Virus record (IMG/VR): IMGVR_UViG_3300031576_000053
Coordinates: 1 to 55,612 of that record
Source: a virus
DNA length: 55,612 bases
Strand: one strand, 5' to 3'
Shown here in pieces: positions 39,068-47,504 of the stretch (position 1 is its first letter; every line of letters begins with the position of its first letter). Made by a program: the position numbers and the translations under genes. Under the pieces are notes generated by a model. It ran no database searches and was not told the origin of the DNA. It saw nothing but the letters and a program-made list of their open reading frames with translations.

Positions 39068-39774
39068 GCGCTATCATGTCGGTGGAGGCGGTAGACAAAG
39101 GCGCATTCTGCAAGACCTGGGCTCGGCGCTGGCAGGATGCGCGGCCACAGCTCAAGGCGAAGGAGCCACACTCGGCTGTTCGTTCGGGCGTCGCTGATGC
39201 CGAAGCCTTGTCATTGCGCGTGCAGTTGAACAACGTGCGAACGTTAGACTTCGGTTGCGGTCACGGACGGAGCGCGCTCGGCCTCCTGCTTCATGGAGTA
39301 AACAACTACCTTGGCATAGACGCGCGCCTCCTGGCGATCGAGTTCGCCCGCAGGCTCTTTGCCGAGCAACCGGGCTATCAGTTCGAATACTTCGACTCGG
39401 CTAATGGTCGCTACAACAAGGGAGGCGGGCCTAAATTGTTTTTGCCTGTTACAGCCCGCTCCTTTGAGCTTGCCTTGGCGGTGTCGGTGTTCAGTCATGA
39501 GCCAGATGATGAGGTGGTGGCCCATTATCTGAGCGAACTGTGGCGAGTATTGACGCCGAACGGTGTGCTGGCATGCACCTGGATTACCAGTGCGCCTATG
39601 GATCATGCGGATAATCGTTTTTCCATCCGTACCCACGAGGGGATTTTCGCACTTCTGAACGCTTGGGCGGTGTCGGATTGTTGGGGAGCGGGGGAAGCGG
39701 GCGATCAATGGTGGACATTAGCCCACAAAAGTAACAAGTCGCCCACGGTTGCCGGGTCACATAACCATGCCTGA
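39064..39774 (+). CDS. SAM-dependent methyltransferase
   Basis: A 236-residue protein. TTG 39064 gives a TTGA overlap; ATG 39076 is a second choice. TLDFGCGHGRSALGLLLHG is motif I, YLGIDARLLAIEFAR motif II, and LYRVL-type SELWRVLTPNGVLACTWI the post-motif. A type-11-like class I methyltransferase. Somewhat less GC-rich than its neighbours, so it may have joined the cassette later. Confidence 0.78.
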   Translation: MSAIMSVEAVDKGAFCKTWARRWQDARPQLKAKEPHSAVRSGVADAEALSLRVQLNNVRTLDFGCGHGRSALGLLLHGVNNYLGIDARLLAIEFARRLFAEQPGYQFEYFDSANGRYNKGGGPKLFLPVTARSFELALAVSVFSHEPDDEVVAHYLSELWRVLTPNGVLACTWITSAPMDHADNRFSIRTHEGIFALLNAWAVSDCWGAGEAGDQWWTLAHKSNKSPTVAGSHNHA

Positions 39775-40567
39775 GATCGCGGTCGTTACCTCGTGCTCGG
39801 CGGCGGGCTGGGAGCAGTACGGTCGGGGCTTCGTCGAGACCTTCACGCGGTACTGGCCTGCCAATGTGGCGCTGTATCTTTGCTCAGAGGATCTCGGGCC
39901 ACGCCCGATCGACGCGCAACTGATCGACCTCGCGGCGTCGGAAGGCTGGCTGGCATTCGAGGCGCGACACCGCGATAACCAGCGCGCGCACGGACGGGCC
40001 CGGCAAGCTGGCGACATCGGCTGGACGCCTAACAAGATCAAGGCGGGTTACAACTTCCGTTATGACGCATTCCGCTTCGCGAAGAAGGTTTTCTCCATCG
40101 AGGCGGCGATGCGCGAAGTTGGCAGAGGCCGACTTCTGTGGGTTGACGCCGACGTGGTGACGTTCGCGCCCGTGCCGGAGGCGCTGCTTGACGAACTGCT
40201 CCCGATCGGAGCGGCGCTCTCGGCGCTGCTACGCGATGGCTATCATCCGGAGTGCGGCTTCGTCGGCTATAACTTGGAGCACGAGGCGTGCCGCGCTTTC
40301 ATCGCGGAGTTTGCGAGGCTCTACGCATCGGACGAGGTCTTCGCGCTCCAGGAGTGGCACGATTCCTGGGTCTTTGAGTGGTTGCGAAGGAAGATGGGCG
40401 TGCCGACGCACGCGATCCCGCACTGCTCGCGGCGGCATCCATTTCCGAATAGTGCGCTTGGGCGCGTGGCGGATCATTGCAAGGGAGATAGAAAGATCGC
40501 CGGCAGGACTGATCCGCGTGAGGTGTTCACGCACAGCGACATCCCATATTGGCGTGGTGCCGCGTGA
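39767..40567 (+). CDS. Glycosyltransferase-like protein (GT-A)
   Basis: A 266-residue protein from ATG 39767. IAVVTSCSAAGWEQYGRGFV opens the fold. GRLLWVDADVVTFAPVPEAL carries the DxD near residue 130. HPECGFVGYNLEHEACRAFI and LQEWHDSWVFEWL are the acceptor side. Overlaps its neighbours. Confidence 0.72.
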   Translation: MPEIAVVTSCSAAGWEQYGRGFVETFTRYWPANVALYLCSEDLGPRPIDAQLIDLAASEGWLAFEARHRDNQRAHGRARQAGDIGWTPNKIKAGYNFRYDAFRFAKKVFSIEAAMREVGRGRLLWVDADVVTFAPVPEALLDELLPIGAALSALLRDGYHPECGFVGYNLEHEACRAFIAEFARLYASDEVFALQEWHDSWVFEWLRRKMGVPTHAIPHCSRRHPFPNSALGRVADHCKGDRKIAGRTDPREVFTHSDIPYWRGAA

Positions 40568-41151
40568 TTCTTCCGGAGGAACTTGCCGCCGGCACCAGCA
40601 CGACGGTCGAGCAGGCGGAGCGCCGTATCAGTCGTTATGAGCGGACTTTTCGTTCCATAAGGCCGTGGCTACCGCCAGGATTGGTTCTTAATTTCCTGGA
40701 CATCGGTTGCGGCACTGGGGGGGTGGCGATGCGGGTGGCGGGTCATTATCCGAACGCGACCGCGCACCTGATCGACGGCGATGCTTGGGGCGAGAAATTC
40801 TCATACCGTCCAGACGGCAGGCCTTGGGCCGACGTGAAATTGGCGCTAAAGCTGTGGGCGAAATATCTACCGAACCGTGCCGTGCGCGCCTGGCCCCCGG
40901 ACCCGGCGTTGACGATCCCATGCGAGCTGATCTACTCGAACTGCTCCTGGGGGCACCACTACGCGATCGAGACTTATCTCGGTCTCGCGCGGCGGAGTCT
41001 GCAACCGGGCGGCACGCTGATCGTGGATTTGCGCGTCGGGAATATCGGCGAACATGGTCGCAAGGCGCTCGGGGCTTATTTCGCGCATGTCGCGGACATC
41101 GAGGTTGGCCAGAAAAAGTACGCCCGCACGGTGTGGAGGAATGCGCGATGA
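40564..41151 (+). CDS. SAM-dependent methyltransferase-like protein
   Basis: A 195-residue protein. GTG 40564 overlaps the preceding stop (GTGA). NFLDIGCGTGGVAMRVAGHY is motif I, AHLIDGDAW a motif II, and RRSLQPGGTLIVDLRVGNIG a late motif. Class I methyltransferase fold, substrate unknown, probably the cassette glycan. Confidence 0.75.
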   Translation: MILPEELAAGTSTTVEQAERRISRYERTFRSIRPWLPPGLVLNFLDIGCGTGGVAMRVAGHYPNATAHLIDGDAWGEKFSYRPDGRPWADVKLALKLWAKYLPNRAVRAWPPDPALTIPCELIYSNCSWGHHYAIETYLGLARRSLQPGGTLIVDLRVGNIGEHGRKALGAYFAHVADIEVGQKKYARTVWRNAR

Positions 41152-41303
41152 ACTTGGAAATGATAGGTAGTTTTATTCGACGGCTGGCGAAGCGCCATTT
41201 TCGAGCGCGGCTGCGGCACTTAAAGGTTACGACCGGACCGAGCAAGGCCGAGAAGCGGGCCGAGAGAGAAAAGAGTGCGCTGGAAGCTTCCCGAGGCAGA
41301 TAG
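41148..41303 (+). CDS. 51-residue basic protein
   Basis: A small Arg/Lys-rich helical protein (IGSFIRRLAKRHFRARLRHL and a charged tail). ATG overlaps the previous stop and its end overlaps the next gene by 29 bases. Could be a linker protein of the cassette. No family recognised. Confidence 0.5.
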   Translation: MNLEMIGSFIRRLAKRHFRARLRHLKVTTGPSKAEKRAEREKSALEASRGR

Positions 41304-41892
41304 CTACTTCGCGCCCCTGCTAACGGACGACGGATTCCAGATCGATCACCTGCGCGTCGCGCTTGGGTATGTGCGGGCCTGGCGCACGGCGGTCGATGGA
41401 GGGGCGCACGTCGGCACTTGGACCTGCTGGATGGCGCAGCGCTTCGGTCGTGTGTTGGCGGTCGAACCGGCGGAGGATGCCTTCGAATGCCTGTTCGCGA
41501 ACACGCGGCGGCTCGACAACGTGGTGCGGCTGCGCGCGGCGCTGGGCGCCGCCCCCGGGGTGGCCTCCGTGCTGGACGATGCGCGGCGTCCAGGTAATAC
41601 CGGGGCACGCTATCTCGGCCCTGGCAACGACGTGGAGGTTCTGCGTCTGGACGACTTGGAGCTGGAGGATGTGGACTTCGTCAAGCTCGACATCGAGGGC
41701 GGCGAGTTCCACGCGCTGCAGGGCATGGAGGCGACGCTGCGGCTCTGCAAGCCGGTCGTGTGCGTGGAGGAAAAGCATTTCGGCGAGCGCTTTGGCGTGC
41801 GACCTGGGGCGGCGCTGGAGTTCCTGCGCATGCTCGGTGCGCGCGAGGCCGAGGCGATCGGCAAAGACCACGTGTTCCTGTTCGACCACTGA
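41275..41892 (+). CDS. FkbM-family methyltransferase
   Basis: A 205-residue protein from GTG 41275. TAVDGGAHVGTWTCWMAQRF is motif I, VLAVEPAEDAFECLFANTRR motif II, VDFVKLDIEGGEFHALQGME the FkbM signature, then KPVVCVEEKH. FkbM enzymes O-methylate sugars or polyketides. It closes the glycan cassette, 11 bases before the tail-completion gene. Confidence 0.85.
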   Translation: MRWKLPEADSYFAPLLTDDGFQIDHLRVALGYVRAWRTAVDGGAHVGTWTCWMAQRFGRVLAVEPAEDAFECLFANTRRLDNVVRLRAALGAAPGVASVLDDARRPGNTGARYLGPGNDVEVLRLDDLELEDVDFVKLDIEGGEFHALQGMEATLRLCKPVVCVEEKHFGERFGVRPGAALEFLRMLGAREAEAIGKDHVFLFDH

Positions 41893-41903
41893 GGTGAAGC
41901 GCG

Positions 41904-42458
41904 ATGGCTGATTTTAGGACGCAATGGAAGATAACCGGCCTGAAGGAGCTGGCAGAGTTTCTCAAAGACCTGCCGATGGATCTGCGCCGCGGCGTGGTCC
42001 GGAGGGCGCTGCGCAAGGCCGCCCTGCTCGTCGAAACGGACGCGAAGCGCCGGGTGCCAATCCTCAAGCCTCGTCTAATTAAGGGGCGGTCGGAGCTGGA
42101 TCCTAGGCGCACCCCCGGGACGCTCCTGAACGCGATCAGGACCGCGGGAGCGTTTAGCCCGGCTGGCGGCACGGAGGTGATCGTCAAGGTCGGCGTCAAA
42201 CGTCTTACGAAATCGGCCGTCGCCCGGTTCAAGCTGGCCAGCGGGAAGGGGGGGGCGTTCAACCCGAATGACCCGTTCTACGCAATGTACGTCGAGCGCG
42301 GAACCTCGAAGACGCCCGTTCAGGCGTTCATGCGTCCTGCTCTGGAGTCGCAGGGTTTCGCCGTGGTAGAGCGGTTCCGGGAGGAGTTCAGACGTGGCCT
42401 AGATGAATTCGCGAAGAAGTTATTGCTGCACAAGGGGCGGGCCGCCTCCGGGGCGTGA
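41904..42458 (+). CDS. Tail completion / neck protein, HK97 gp10-like
   Basis: A 184-residue protein. WKITGLKELAEFLKDLPMDL, VVRRALRKAALLVETDAKRR and AMYVERGTSKTPVQAFMRPA with a following helix are the HK97 gp10 pattern. It restores the standard morphogenesis order after the cassette. Confidence 0.87.
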   Translation: MADFRTQWKITGLKELAEFLKDLPMDLRRGVVRRALRKAALLVETDAKRRVPILKPRLIKGRSELDPRRTPGTLLNAIRTAGAFSPAGGTEVIVKVGVKRLTKSAVARFKLASGKGGAFNPNDPFYAMYVERGTSKTPVQAFMRPALESQGFAVVERFREEFRRGLDEFAKKLLLHKGRAASGA

Positions 42459-42461
42459 GCG

Positions 42462-42848
42462 ATGGCGAAGACGGAGGAGAGGCTGATCACGGTGCTGGAG
42501 GCGAGCGCGGCGGTGAATACGCACTTCGGCGCGACGCCCAACACGCGGATCACGCCTGGGCTGCTGCCGCAGAATCCGACGCTCCCGGCGATGACGTACC
42601 GGCGCATCGCTGGGGCACCGGTCAGCTCGATGGACGGGCTGGACCCGCTCGACAATGGTCTGTACCAGCTCGACGTTTGGGCCTCGACGCAGAAGGCCGC
42701 GCGCGAGGCCGCAGACGCCGCGCGGGACGCGATAGACGCCTCGGCTGATCTTGGCGCCGCGCTGCTCTCGGTATTCACCGACTACGAATCTGAGACCCGC
42801 ATTTACAGAGTCTCGATGGATTTTAGCTTGTGGTTTCACGAATCTTAA
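42462..42848 (+). CDS. Tail completion protein, DUF3168-like
   Basis: A 128-residue protein. ERLITVLEASAAVNTHFGAT, ALPAMTYRRIAGAP-type PAMTYRRIAGAPVSSMDG, YQLDVWASTQKAAREAADAA and RIYRVSMDFSLWFHE match the tail terminator family. Sits between gp10-like and tail tube genes as usual. Confidence 0.82.
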   Translation: MAKTEERLITVLEASAAVNTHFGATPNTRITPGLLPQNPTLPAMTYRRIAGAPVSSMDGLDPLDNGLYQLDVWASTQKAAREAADAARDAIDASADLGAALLSVFTDYESETRIYRVSMDFSLWFHES

Positions 42849-42865
42849 TCCGATAGGAGATTGCA

Positions 42866-43282
42866 ATGCCAACGAAAGCGATGAAGTCGAAGGGCGTCCT
42901 GCTGCAGCGGTCCTCGGGTGGCAGCCCGGACGTGTTTGTGACGATCAGCGAGGTGGTGAGCTTTGACGGCCCGTCGAGGTCGCTGCCCACCGAGGACGCG
43001 ACGAGCTTCGACTCGACATGGCAGGAGCAGATCGCGGGCGTTCCGGACGGCGGGCAGTTGACATTCGGGCTGAACTACATCCCGAACAACGCGCAGCAGG
43101 CCGGACTGGAGGACGACCTGGAGAACGGCACCCTGCGAGCGTTCCGGCTCGTATACACGGACACGGACCTGTCGCGGAAGGAGTTCTCTGGCTTCGTGAC
43201 GGCGTTCTCGACCTCGTCGGGGAATCCGAACGCCAAGATCGCGGCGAGCGTGACGATCCGCATCAGCGGCGGAGCGAGCTAA
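42866..43282 (+). CDS. Major tail tube protein
   Basis: A 138-residue protein. SKGVLLQRSSGGSPDVFVTI, ISEVVSFDGPSRSLPTEDAT, DGGQLTFGLNYIPNNAQQAG and KEFSGFVTAFSTSS follow the phage tail tube (TIGR02126-like) pattern. AGGAG precedes the ATG. Polymerises around the tape measure. Confidence 0.85.
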   Translation: MPTKAMKSKGVLLQRSSGGSPDVFVTISEVVSFDGPSRSLPTEDATSFDSTWQEQIAGVPDGGQLTFGLNYIPNNAQQAGLEDDLENGTLRAFRLVYTDTDLSRKEFSGFVTAFSTSSGNPNAKIAASVTIRISGGAS

Positions 43283-43285
43283 CCG

Positions 43286-43678
43286 ATGACCATTCTTAGC
43301 GGCAAGGACCTGCTCGATGGCGGGCTCGCGCTCAAGACCGAGCGCGTTCCCGTCCCGGAGCTTGGCGACGGGGCAGAGGTGATCGTCCGAGAAATGACGG
43401 CTGCGGCCCGCGAGCACTACTCCGATGGGCTGTTAGTCGAGGACCCGGATGATCCGGACGAGTCCGGAGCGCCGAAAAGGAAGCCACGCATCGGGCAGAT
43501 GTATGCGCGGCTGGTAGCCTTCTCGGTGGTGAACGAGGCGGGCGAGCTCCAGTTTTCGGAATCGCACGTCGAGAAGCTCTCCGGGCTCCCGGCCACCGTG
43601 ATCGAGCGCATCGCCGCCGCCGCCGCGCGGGTCAGCGGCATTGGCGAGGCGGCGCTGGAGGCGGCAAGAAAAAACTGA
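43286..43678 (+). CDS. Tail assembly chaperone, gpG-like
   Basis: A 130-residue protein of the zero frame. EVIVREMTAAAREHYSDGLL and LVAFSVVNEAGELQFSESHV are typical of these chaperones, which coat the tape measure before tube assembly. It ends in a slippery A-AAA-AAC followed at once by TGA, so a fraction of ribosomes should continue into the gpT frame. Confidence 0.85.
   Translation: MTILSGKDLLDGGLALKTERVPVPELGDGAEVIVREMTAAAREHYSDGLLVEDPDDPDESGAPKRKPRIGQMYARLVAFSVVNEAGELQFSESHVEKLSGLPATVIERIAAAAARVSGIGEAALEAARKN
43669..43675 (+). promoter_or_regulatory. Programmed -1 frameshift heptamer
   Basis: A AAA AAC in zero-frame phase (codons AGA AAA AAC TGA). After slipping, reading resumes at CTG 43675 and stays open to 44004. 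The G+GT product would be about 239 residues. An inverted GCCGGCCCGAGCGCCGG-type GC stem follows closely and could stimulate slippage. Confidence 0.82.
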
Positions 43679-44004
43679 GGAGCCGGCCCGAGCGCCGGTT
43701 CCTCCTACGCCTCGCCCTGAGCATGGGCGAGGCGGACCCTGATGCCCTTCTTACGCGCATGACCTCCAGCCAGCTCACGGAATGGCAGGCGCTTTTCGCC
43801 GAGGACCCGTGGGGCGAGGAGAGGGCCGACCTGCGCGCGGCGATCGGGCATGCGATGTACGCGAACGCGCACCGCGACGCGGCGCAGCACCCGGAACCAT
43901 ATCGCCCGGTTGACTTTATGCCCTACCACCGCCGCGAGCCCGAGAGGCCAGAGAGCCTCTGGGCGCGGCTGGCGCAGACCTTCGACAGGCTGAAGAGGAA
44001 GTAG
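43675..44004 (+). CDS. Tail assembly chaperone extension, gpT-like (read by -1 frameshift)
   Basis: About 109 residues in the -1 frame. FLLRLALSMGEADPDALLTR, then MTSSQLTEWQALFAEDPWGE and ADLRAAIGHAMYANAHRDAA, the DUF4035 pattern of the lambda gpT part. The ATG at 43723 lies inside and is probably not the natural start. It precedes the tape measure, as expected. Confidence 0.83.
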   Translation: MRSRPERRFLLRLALSMGEADPDALLTRMTSSQLTEWQALFAEDPWGEERADLRAAIGHAMYANAHRDAAQHPEPYRPVDFMPYHRREPERPESLWARLAQTFDRLKRK

Positions 44005-44008
44005 ACCG

Positions 44009-46063
44009 ATGGCCGCACCGGCTGGCGAACTGTTCATCAAGATGTCGGCGGACGTGGCGCAGTTGCGCACGGACTTCGCGCACGCGACGCGCATGGCGCA
44101 GGACTTCGGGAACGGCGTTTCGCGCATCATGCGGATGGCGGGGCTATCGCTCGGAAGCGTGCTCTCGGCCGGCGCCTTTGTCGCCTTGGTCAAGCGCGCG
44201 ATCGACGCCGCCGACGAGATCGGGAAGCTGAATCAGAAAATCGGCGTCTCCGTCGAGCGGCTCTCGGAGCTCAAGTTCGCGGGCGAGCTCTCCAACGTCT
44301 CGTTCGACACGTTCACGAAGGGGCTGCGGGGCTTCAACCTCTCGCTGGTCGAGGCGAACAACCAGTCCTCGAAGGCCGCCAAGGTCTTCACGGCGCTCGG
44401 CGTGGACGTGCGGGCAGGCCCCTACGAGGCGTTCCGGCAGTTCGCCGAGGCGTTCTCCAAGCTGCCCGAGGGAGAGTTGCGCACTGCGGTGGCGATGGAG
44501 ATCCTGAAGAAGGCCGGTGCCGACCTGATCCCGGTCCTAGCGGGCGGCGCGGCTGGCCTGGACGCAGCGGCCGAGAAGGCGCGCGCCCTCGGTTTGGTGA
44601 TGTCACGTGAAATGATCAGGGACGCCACGGCGTTCAACGACCAGATGACGATCCTCGGATCGCGTTCCAAGAGCCTCGGGATCGCGCTCGCTAACGACCT
44701 GCTGCCGTTCCTCAACAGCGTGACGGGGGCGCTGGCCGAGGGCGCGTTGAAGGGCCGGTTCTGGGCCTCCGCGATGGAGGAGGCGCTGAAGATAGGGGCG
44801 GCGGCCGTGAAGGGTCTTAGCGAGTTGCCGGGCATGCCGGCGCTCTCGCCGATCACGGAGAAGAGATTCGAGGGGTTCTTCAACCCGCCGCGTCAGACTG
44901 TCACCGGGAAGATCGGCGGGGTCCAGGCTTGGCAGAGGGCTGTCACGCCGACGCCAGCGCCGGACCCGGAGGCTGTGCGTAAGGCCCTGGCTGATAGCGA
45001 AGGCCTGATGAAGCGCCAGATCGCAGCCATCCAGCAGATGGAGGAGAGGCGCAGGAGCCTTTTCGGCCTCAGCGAGCAGGAGATAATGATCGAGCGTATC
45101 AAAACCGGCACATACAGGGAGTTCGATGTCGAGACGAAGGCGCGGCTGCTGAGCCTCGCGCGGGAACTGGATCTTCGAAAGCAGACTATCGACCGGATCG
45201 AGGCCGAGTATGCAGCGATCAAGACCCTGATCGACCGACAGCAACAGGCGGCGGCGCTCTCGGAAGAGGCCCATCGCGCCATGAAGCTGGAGAACGACGA
45301 GGCTCAGTTCCGCATCGGGCTCATCGGGCGGACGGCCGCGGCGCAGGAGCGGCTGACGGTCGTTCGGCAGAGCGACCTCGCGACGCGGGAGCGCATGAGA
45401 GCGCAGCTCGCCCTGTTGCCGGAGGACGCGATGGGCGGCGACATCCTGCGGATCGTCGAGGAGCAGACGCGCCTCGGGGAGGAGCAGAAGCGCATCGCCC
45501 TCGCGAGCGTCGATGCCAGGGTCGAGGCCGAGCGCGACTGGGTGAGGGCCGGGGCGCTCGCGATGGATAACTACGTCGAGCACGCCACCAACGCCGCCGA
45601 GCAGATGCGGACGCTGTTCGAGGGTGCCTTCCGTTCCATGGAGGACGCGCTGGTCGATTTTGTCATGACCGGGAAGCTCGACTTCAAGAGCCTGGCAGAC
45701 TCGATCATCCGGGACATCATCCGCATCCACATTCAGAGGAACGTCACGGCGCCGCTCGCGGCGCTGAGCGGCAACCTTTTCAAAAGCATCGGATCGTTTC
45801 TTTTCGGTCGCGCGGGCGGCGGTGCGGTGTCGCCCGGCGGGGCGTACTGGGTGGGCGAGCACGGCCCGGAGATGTTCGTCCCGGCCGGGGCTGGCTCCAT
45901 CGAGCCGAGCGGCCGCGGCGGCGATGTAACGGTGAACATGAGCGTGAACATGACTTCGCTCGATCCGCGCGGGGCCGCAGCGGTGATCGCGCAGAACGCG
46001 CCCGTGATATTGGGAATCGTGCGCCGCGAGGCGAGCAGCCGCCTGCGGGCCTCGCCGATCTGA
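44009..46063 (+). CDS. Tape measure protein
   Basis: A 684-residue protein that sets tail length; at about 0.15 nm per residue the tail should be near 100 nm. It has a helical N-terminus (GELFIKMSADVAQLRTDFAH), a central Gly/Ala membrane-like stretch near 45-60, and long Arg/Glu helices. The lambda gpH-like end is LADSIIRDIIRIHIQRNVTA with FGRAGGGAVSPGGAYWVGEH. Only two bases separate it from the next gene. Confidence 0.92.
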   Translation: MAAPAGELFIKMSADVAQLRTDFAHATRMAQDFGNGVSRIMRMAGLSLGSVLSAGAFVALVKRAIDAADEIGKLNQKIGVSVERLSELKFAGELSNVSFDTFTKGLRGFNLSLVEANNQSSKAAKVFTALGVDVRAGPYEAFRQFAEAFSKLPEGELRTAVAMEILKKAGADLIPVLAGGAAGLDAAAEKARALGLVMSREMIRDATAFNDQMTILGSRSKSLGIALANDLLPFLNSVTGALAEGALKGRFWASAMEEALKIGAAAVKGLSELPGMPALSPITEKRFEGFFNPPRQTVTGKIGGVQAWQRAVTPTPAPDPEAVRKALADSEGLMKRQIAAIQQMEERRRSLFGLSEQEIMIERIKTGTYREFDVETKARLLSLARELDLRKQTIDRIEAEYAAIKTLIDRQQQAAALSEEAHRAMKLENDEAQFRIGLIGRTAAAQERLTVVRQSDLATRERMRAQLALLPEDAMGGDILRIVEEQTRLGEEQKRIALASVDARVEAERDWVRAGALAMDNYVEHATNAAEQMRTLFEGAFRSMEDALVDFVMTGKLDFKSLADSIIRDIIRIHIQRNVTAPLAALSGNLFKSIGSFLFGRAGGGAVSPGGAYWVGEHGPEMFVPAGAGSIEPSGRGGDVTVNMSVNMTSLDPRGAAAVIAQNAPVILGIVRREASSRLRASPI

Positions 46064-46064
46064 C

Positions 46065-46700
46065 ATGTCCGGGACGCTGCCCGCATCGCCAGCCCCGGCG
46101 AGGGTCGAGATCGGCTCAATCCAGCCATCGCTGGTCTCGATCGCGCACTCGCTCGCGAGGAAGTCAAGGACGCTCGGCGGGCAGCGGTTCACATTTCGGC
46201 TTTCCTATCCGCCGATGACGCACGCACAGTTCGCGCCGATCTGGGGCTTTCTGATCGGGCAGCGCGGGCAGTACGACACGTTCTCCTGGGCGCTGCCCTC
46301 GCGCGTATGGCCGTTCCGTGGCTACGCTTCTGGGACCCCGACGGTGAACAACCAGTCCGGGAGTCCAGAGGAACTACAGACTGGGAGCCGAAACGTCGCA
46401 ACCTCGGGCTGGCCGCCGGCGCAGACCAACGTGATGCGCGCCGGGGATTTGGTTGCGTTTGTCGGACATGGAAAAATTTATAGTATCCGGCAAGATATTG
46501 ACGCAGATTCGAATGGCAGCGCGACGCTTGCAATTGAGCCAGCACTTGTTGCAGGGCCAGCGCATGCTTCGTTAATTACGCGCGGGACTGTGACTGTAAC
46601 GGTTTCGTTGGCTGGTGATGTTCAGAAATTTGAAGCCCTCCCGCGCGCTGGGAGTTTGCAAAAGTATCGTTTCGATCTAGACCTGATTGAGGCTTATTAG
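46065..46700 (+). CDS. Minor tail protein (distal tail type)
   Basis: A 211-residue protein. ARKSRTLGGQRFTFRLSYPP, MTHAQFAPIWGFLIGQRGQY and DTFSWALPSRVWPFRGYASG are recognised from tail proteins that follow the tape measure in many siphoviruses. The last third becomes AT-richer toward the GIY-YIG insertion that follows. Confidence 0.75.
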   Translation: MSGTLPASPAPARVEIGSIQPSLVSIAHSLARKSRTLGGQRFTFRLSYPPMTHAQFAPIWGFLIGQRGQYDTFSWALPSRVWPFRGYASGTPTVNNQSGSPEELQTGSRNVATSGWPPAQTNVMRAGDLVAFVGHGKIYSIRQDIDADSNGSATLAIEPALVAGPAHASLITRGTVTVTVSLAGDVQKFEALPRAGSLQKYRFDLDLIEAY

Positions 46701-46703
46701 TTC

Positions 46704-47504
46704 ATGCCGACAAGGGGCGTATATGCAATTGAAAACGTAGCCAACGGGAAGCTATACATTGGCAGCTCGATCAATGTGGAACACCGTTGGCGCGTTCATA
46801 GAATGCAGCTCAAAGCCGGGACACACTGCAATCTATATTTACAGGCGGCTTGGATCGAACATGGAGAGAAGTCATTCACATTTCGTGTGCTTGTTGACAC
46901 TGCCGATGCTGATTTGAGTATTGTAGAACAGCGCGAAATTGACCAACGCGGCCTAGCGTTGCTGTACAACATCTTGCCATTAGCATATAGCGCCGGTGGA
47001 GTTCACAGGAGGCCAGAGACGATAGCGAAGCATCGTCTGTTGCGGCACACCGAAAAAACGAAGGTCCAGATGAGCGAAGCCCGTCGGCGGTTCCTTCAGA
47101 CCGATGCCGGCAAAGCTGCGGTTAAACGTTTTGTTGTCGCATCCTTGACTCCTGAAGTGCGGGGACGCATCAACGGAAAACTAAGAGCACAACGCCTAAC
47201 TCCAGAATATCGTTTGGCGAGGTCTCGAATGGCAAAGGAACGCGGGTTTCATGTTCCGTCAGGCACAAGTCAAAAAGGCCGCACACCAGGATTCAAACAC
47301 AGCGAGGCTACGCGAAAGAAAATGAGCGATAGCCAACTTCAATCATACGCCGCAGGGCGCTTTCGTGGTCCACACTCACCTGAACATAGGGCGAAGATTA
47401 AGGCTGCTTTGATCGGGAAAAGACGCTCGCCAGAGCAATGCGCAAATATCAGGGCTGGCATCATAGCTGGCCGTAGAAGTAGAGGTTTGAACGATGGCCG
47501 ATAG
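46704..47504 (+). CDS. GIY-YIG homing endonuclease 1
   Basis: A 266-residue protein. GVYAIENVANGKLYIGSSIN is the GIY-YIG core (here GVY...YIG), with a catalytic Arg in HRWRVH and a Glu near 78. NUMOD3-type DNA-binding repeats (RPETIAKHRLLRHTEKTKVQ; HSEATRKKMSDSQLQSYAAG; RSPEQCANIRAGI) follow. It starts just after a tail gene stop and overlaps the next tail gene by 11 bases. AT-richer than its surroundings. Confidence 0.9.
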   Translation: MPTRGVYAIENVANGKLYIGSSINVEHRWRVHRMQLKAGTHCNLYLQAAWIEHGEKSFTFRVLVDTADADLSIVEQREIDQRGLALLYNILPLAYSAGGVHRRPETIAKHRLLRHTEKTKVQMSEARRRFLQTDAGKAAVKRFVVASLTPEVRGRINGKLRAQRLTPEYRLARSRMAKERGFHVPSGTSQKGRTPGFKHSEATRKKMSDSQLQSYAAGRFRGPHSPEHRAKIKAALIGKRRSPEQCANIRAGIIAGRRSRGLNDGR

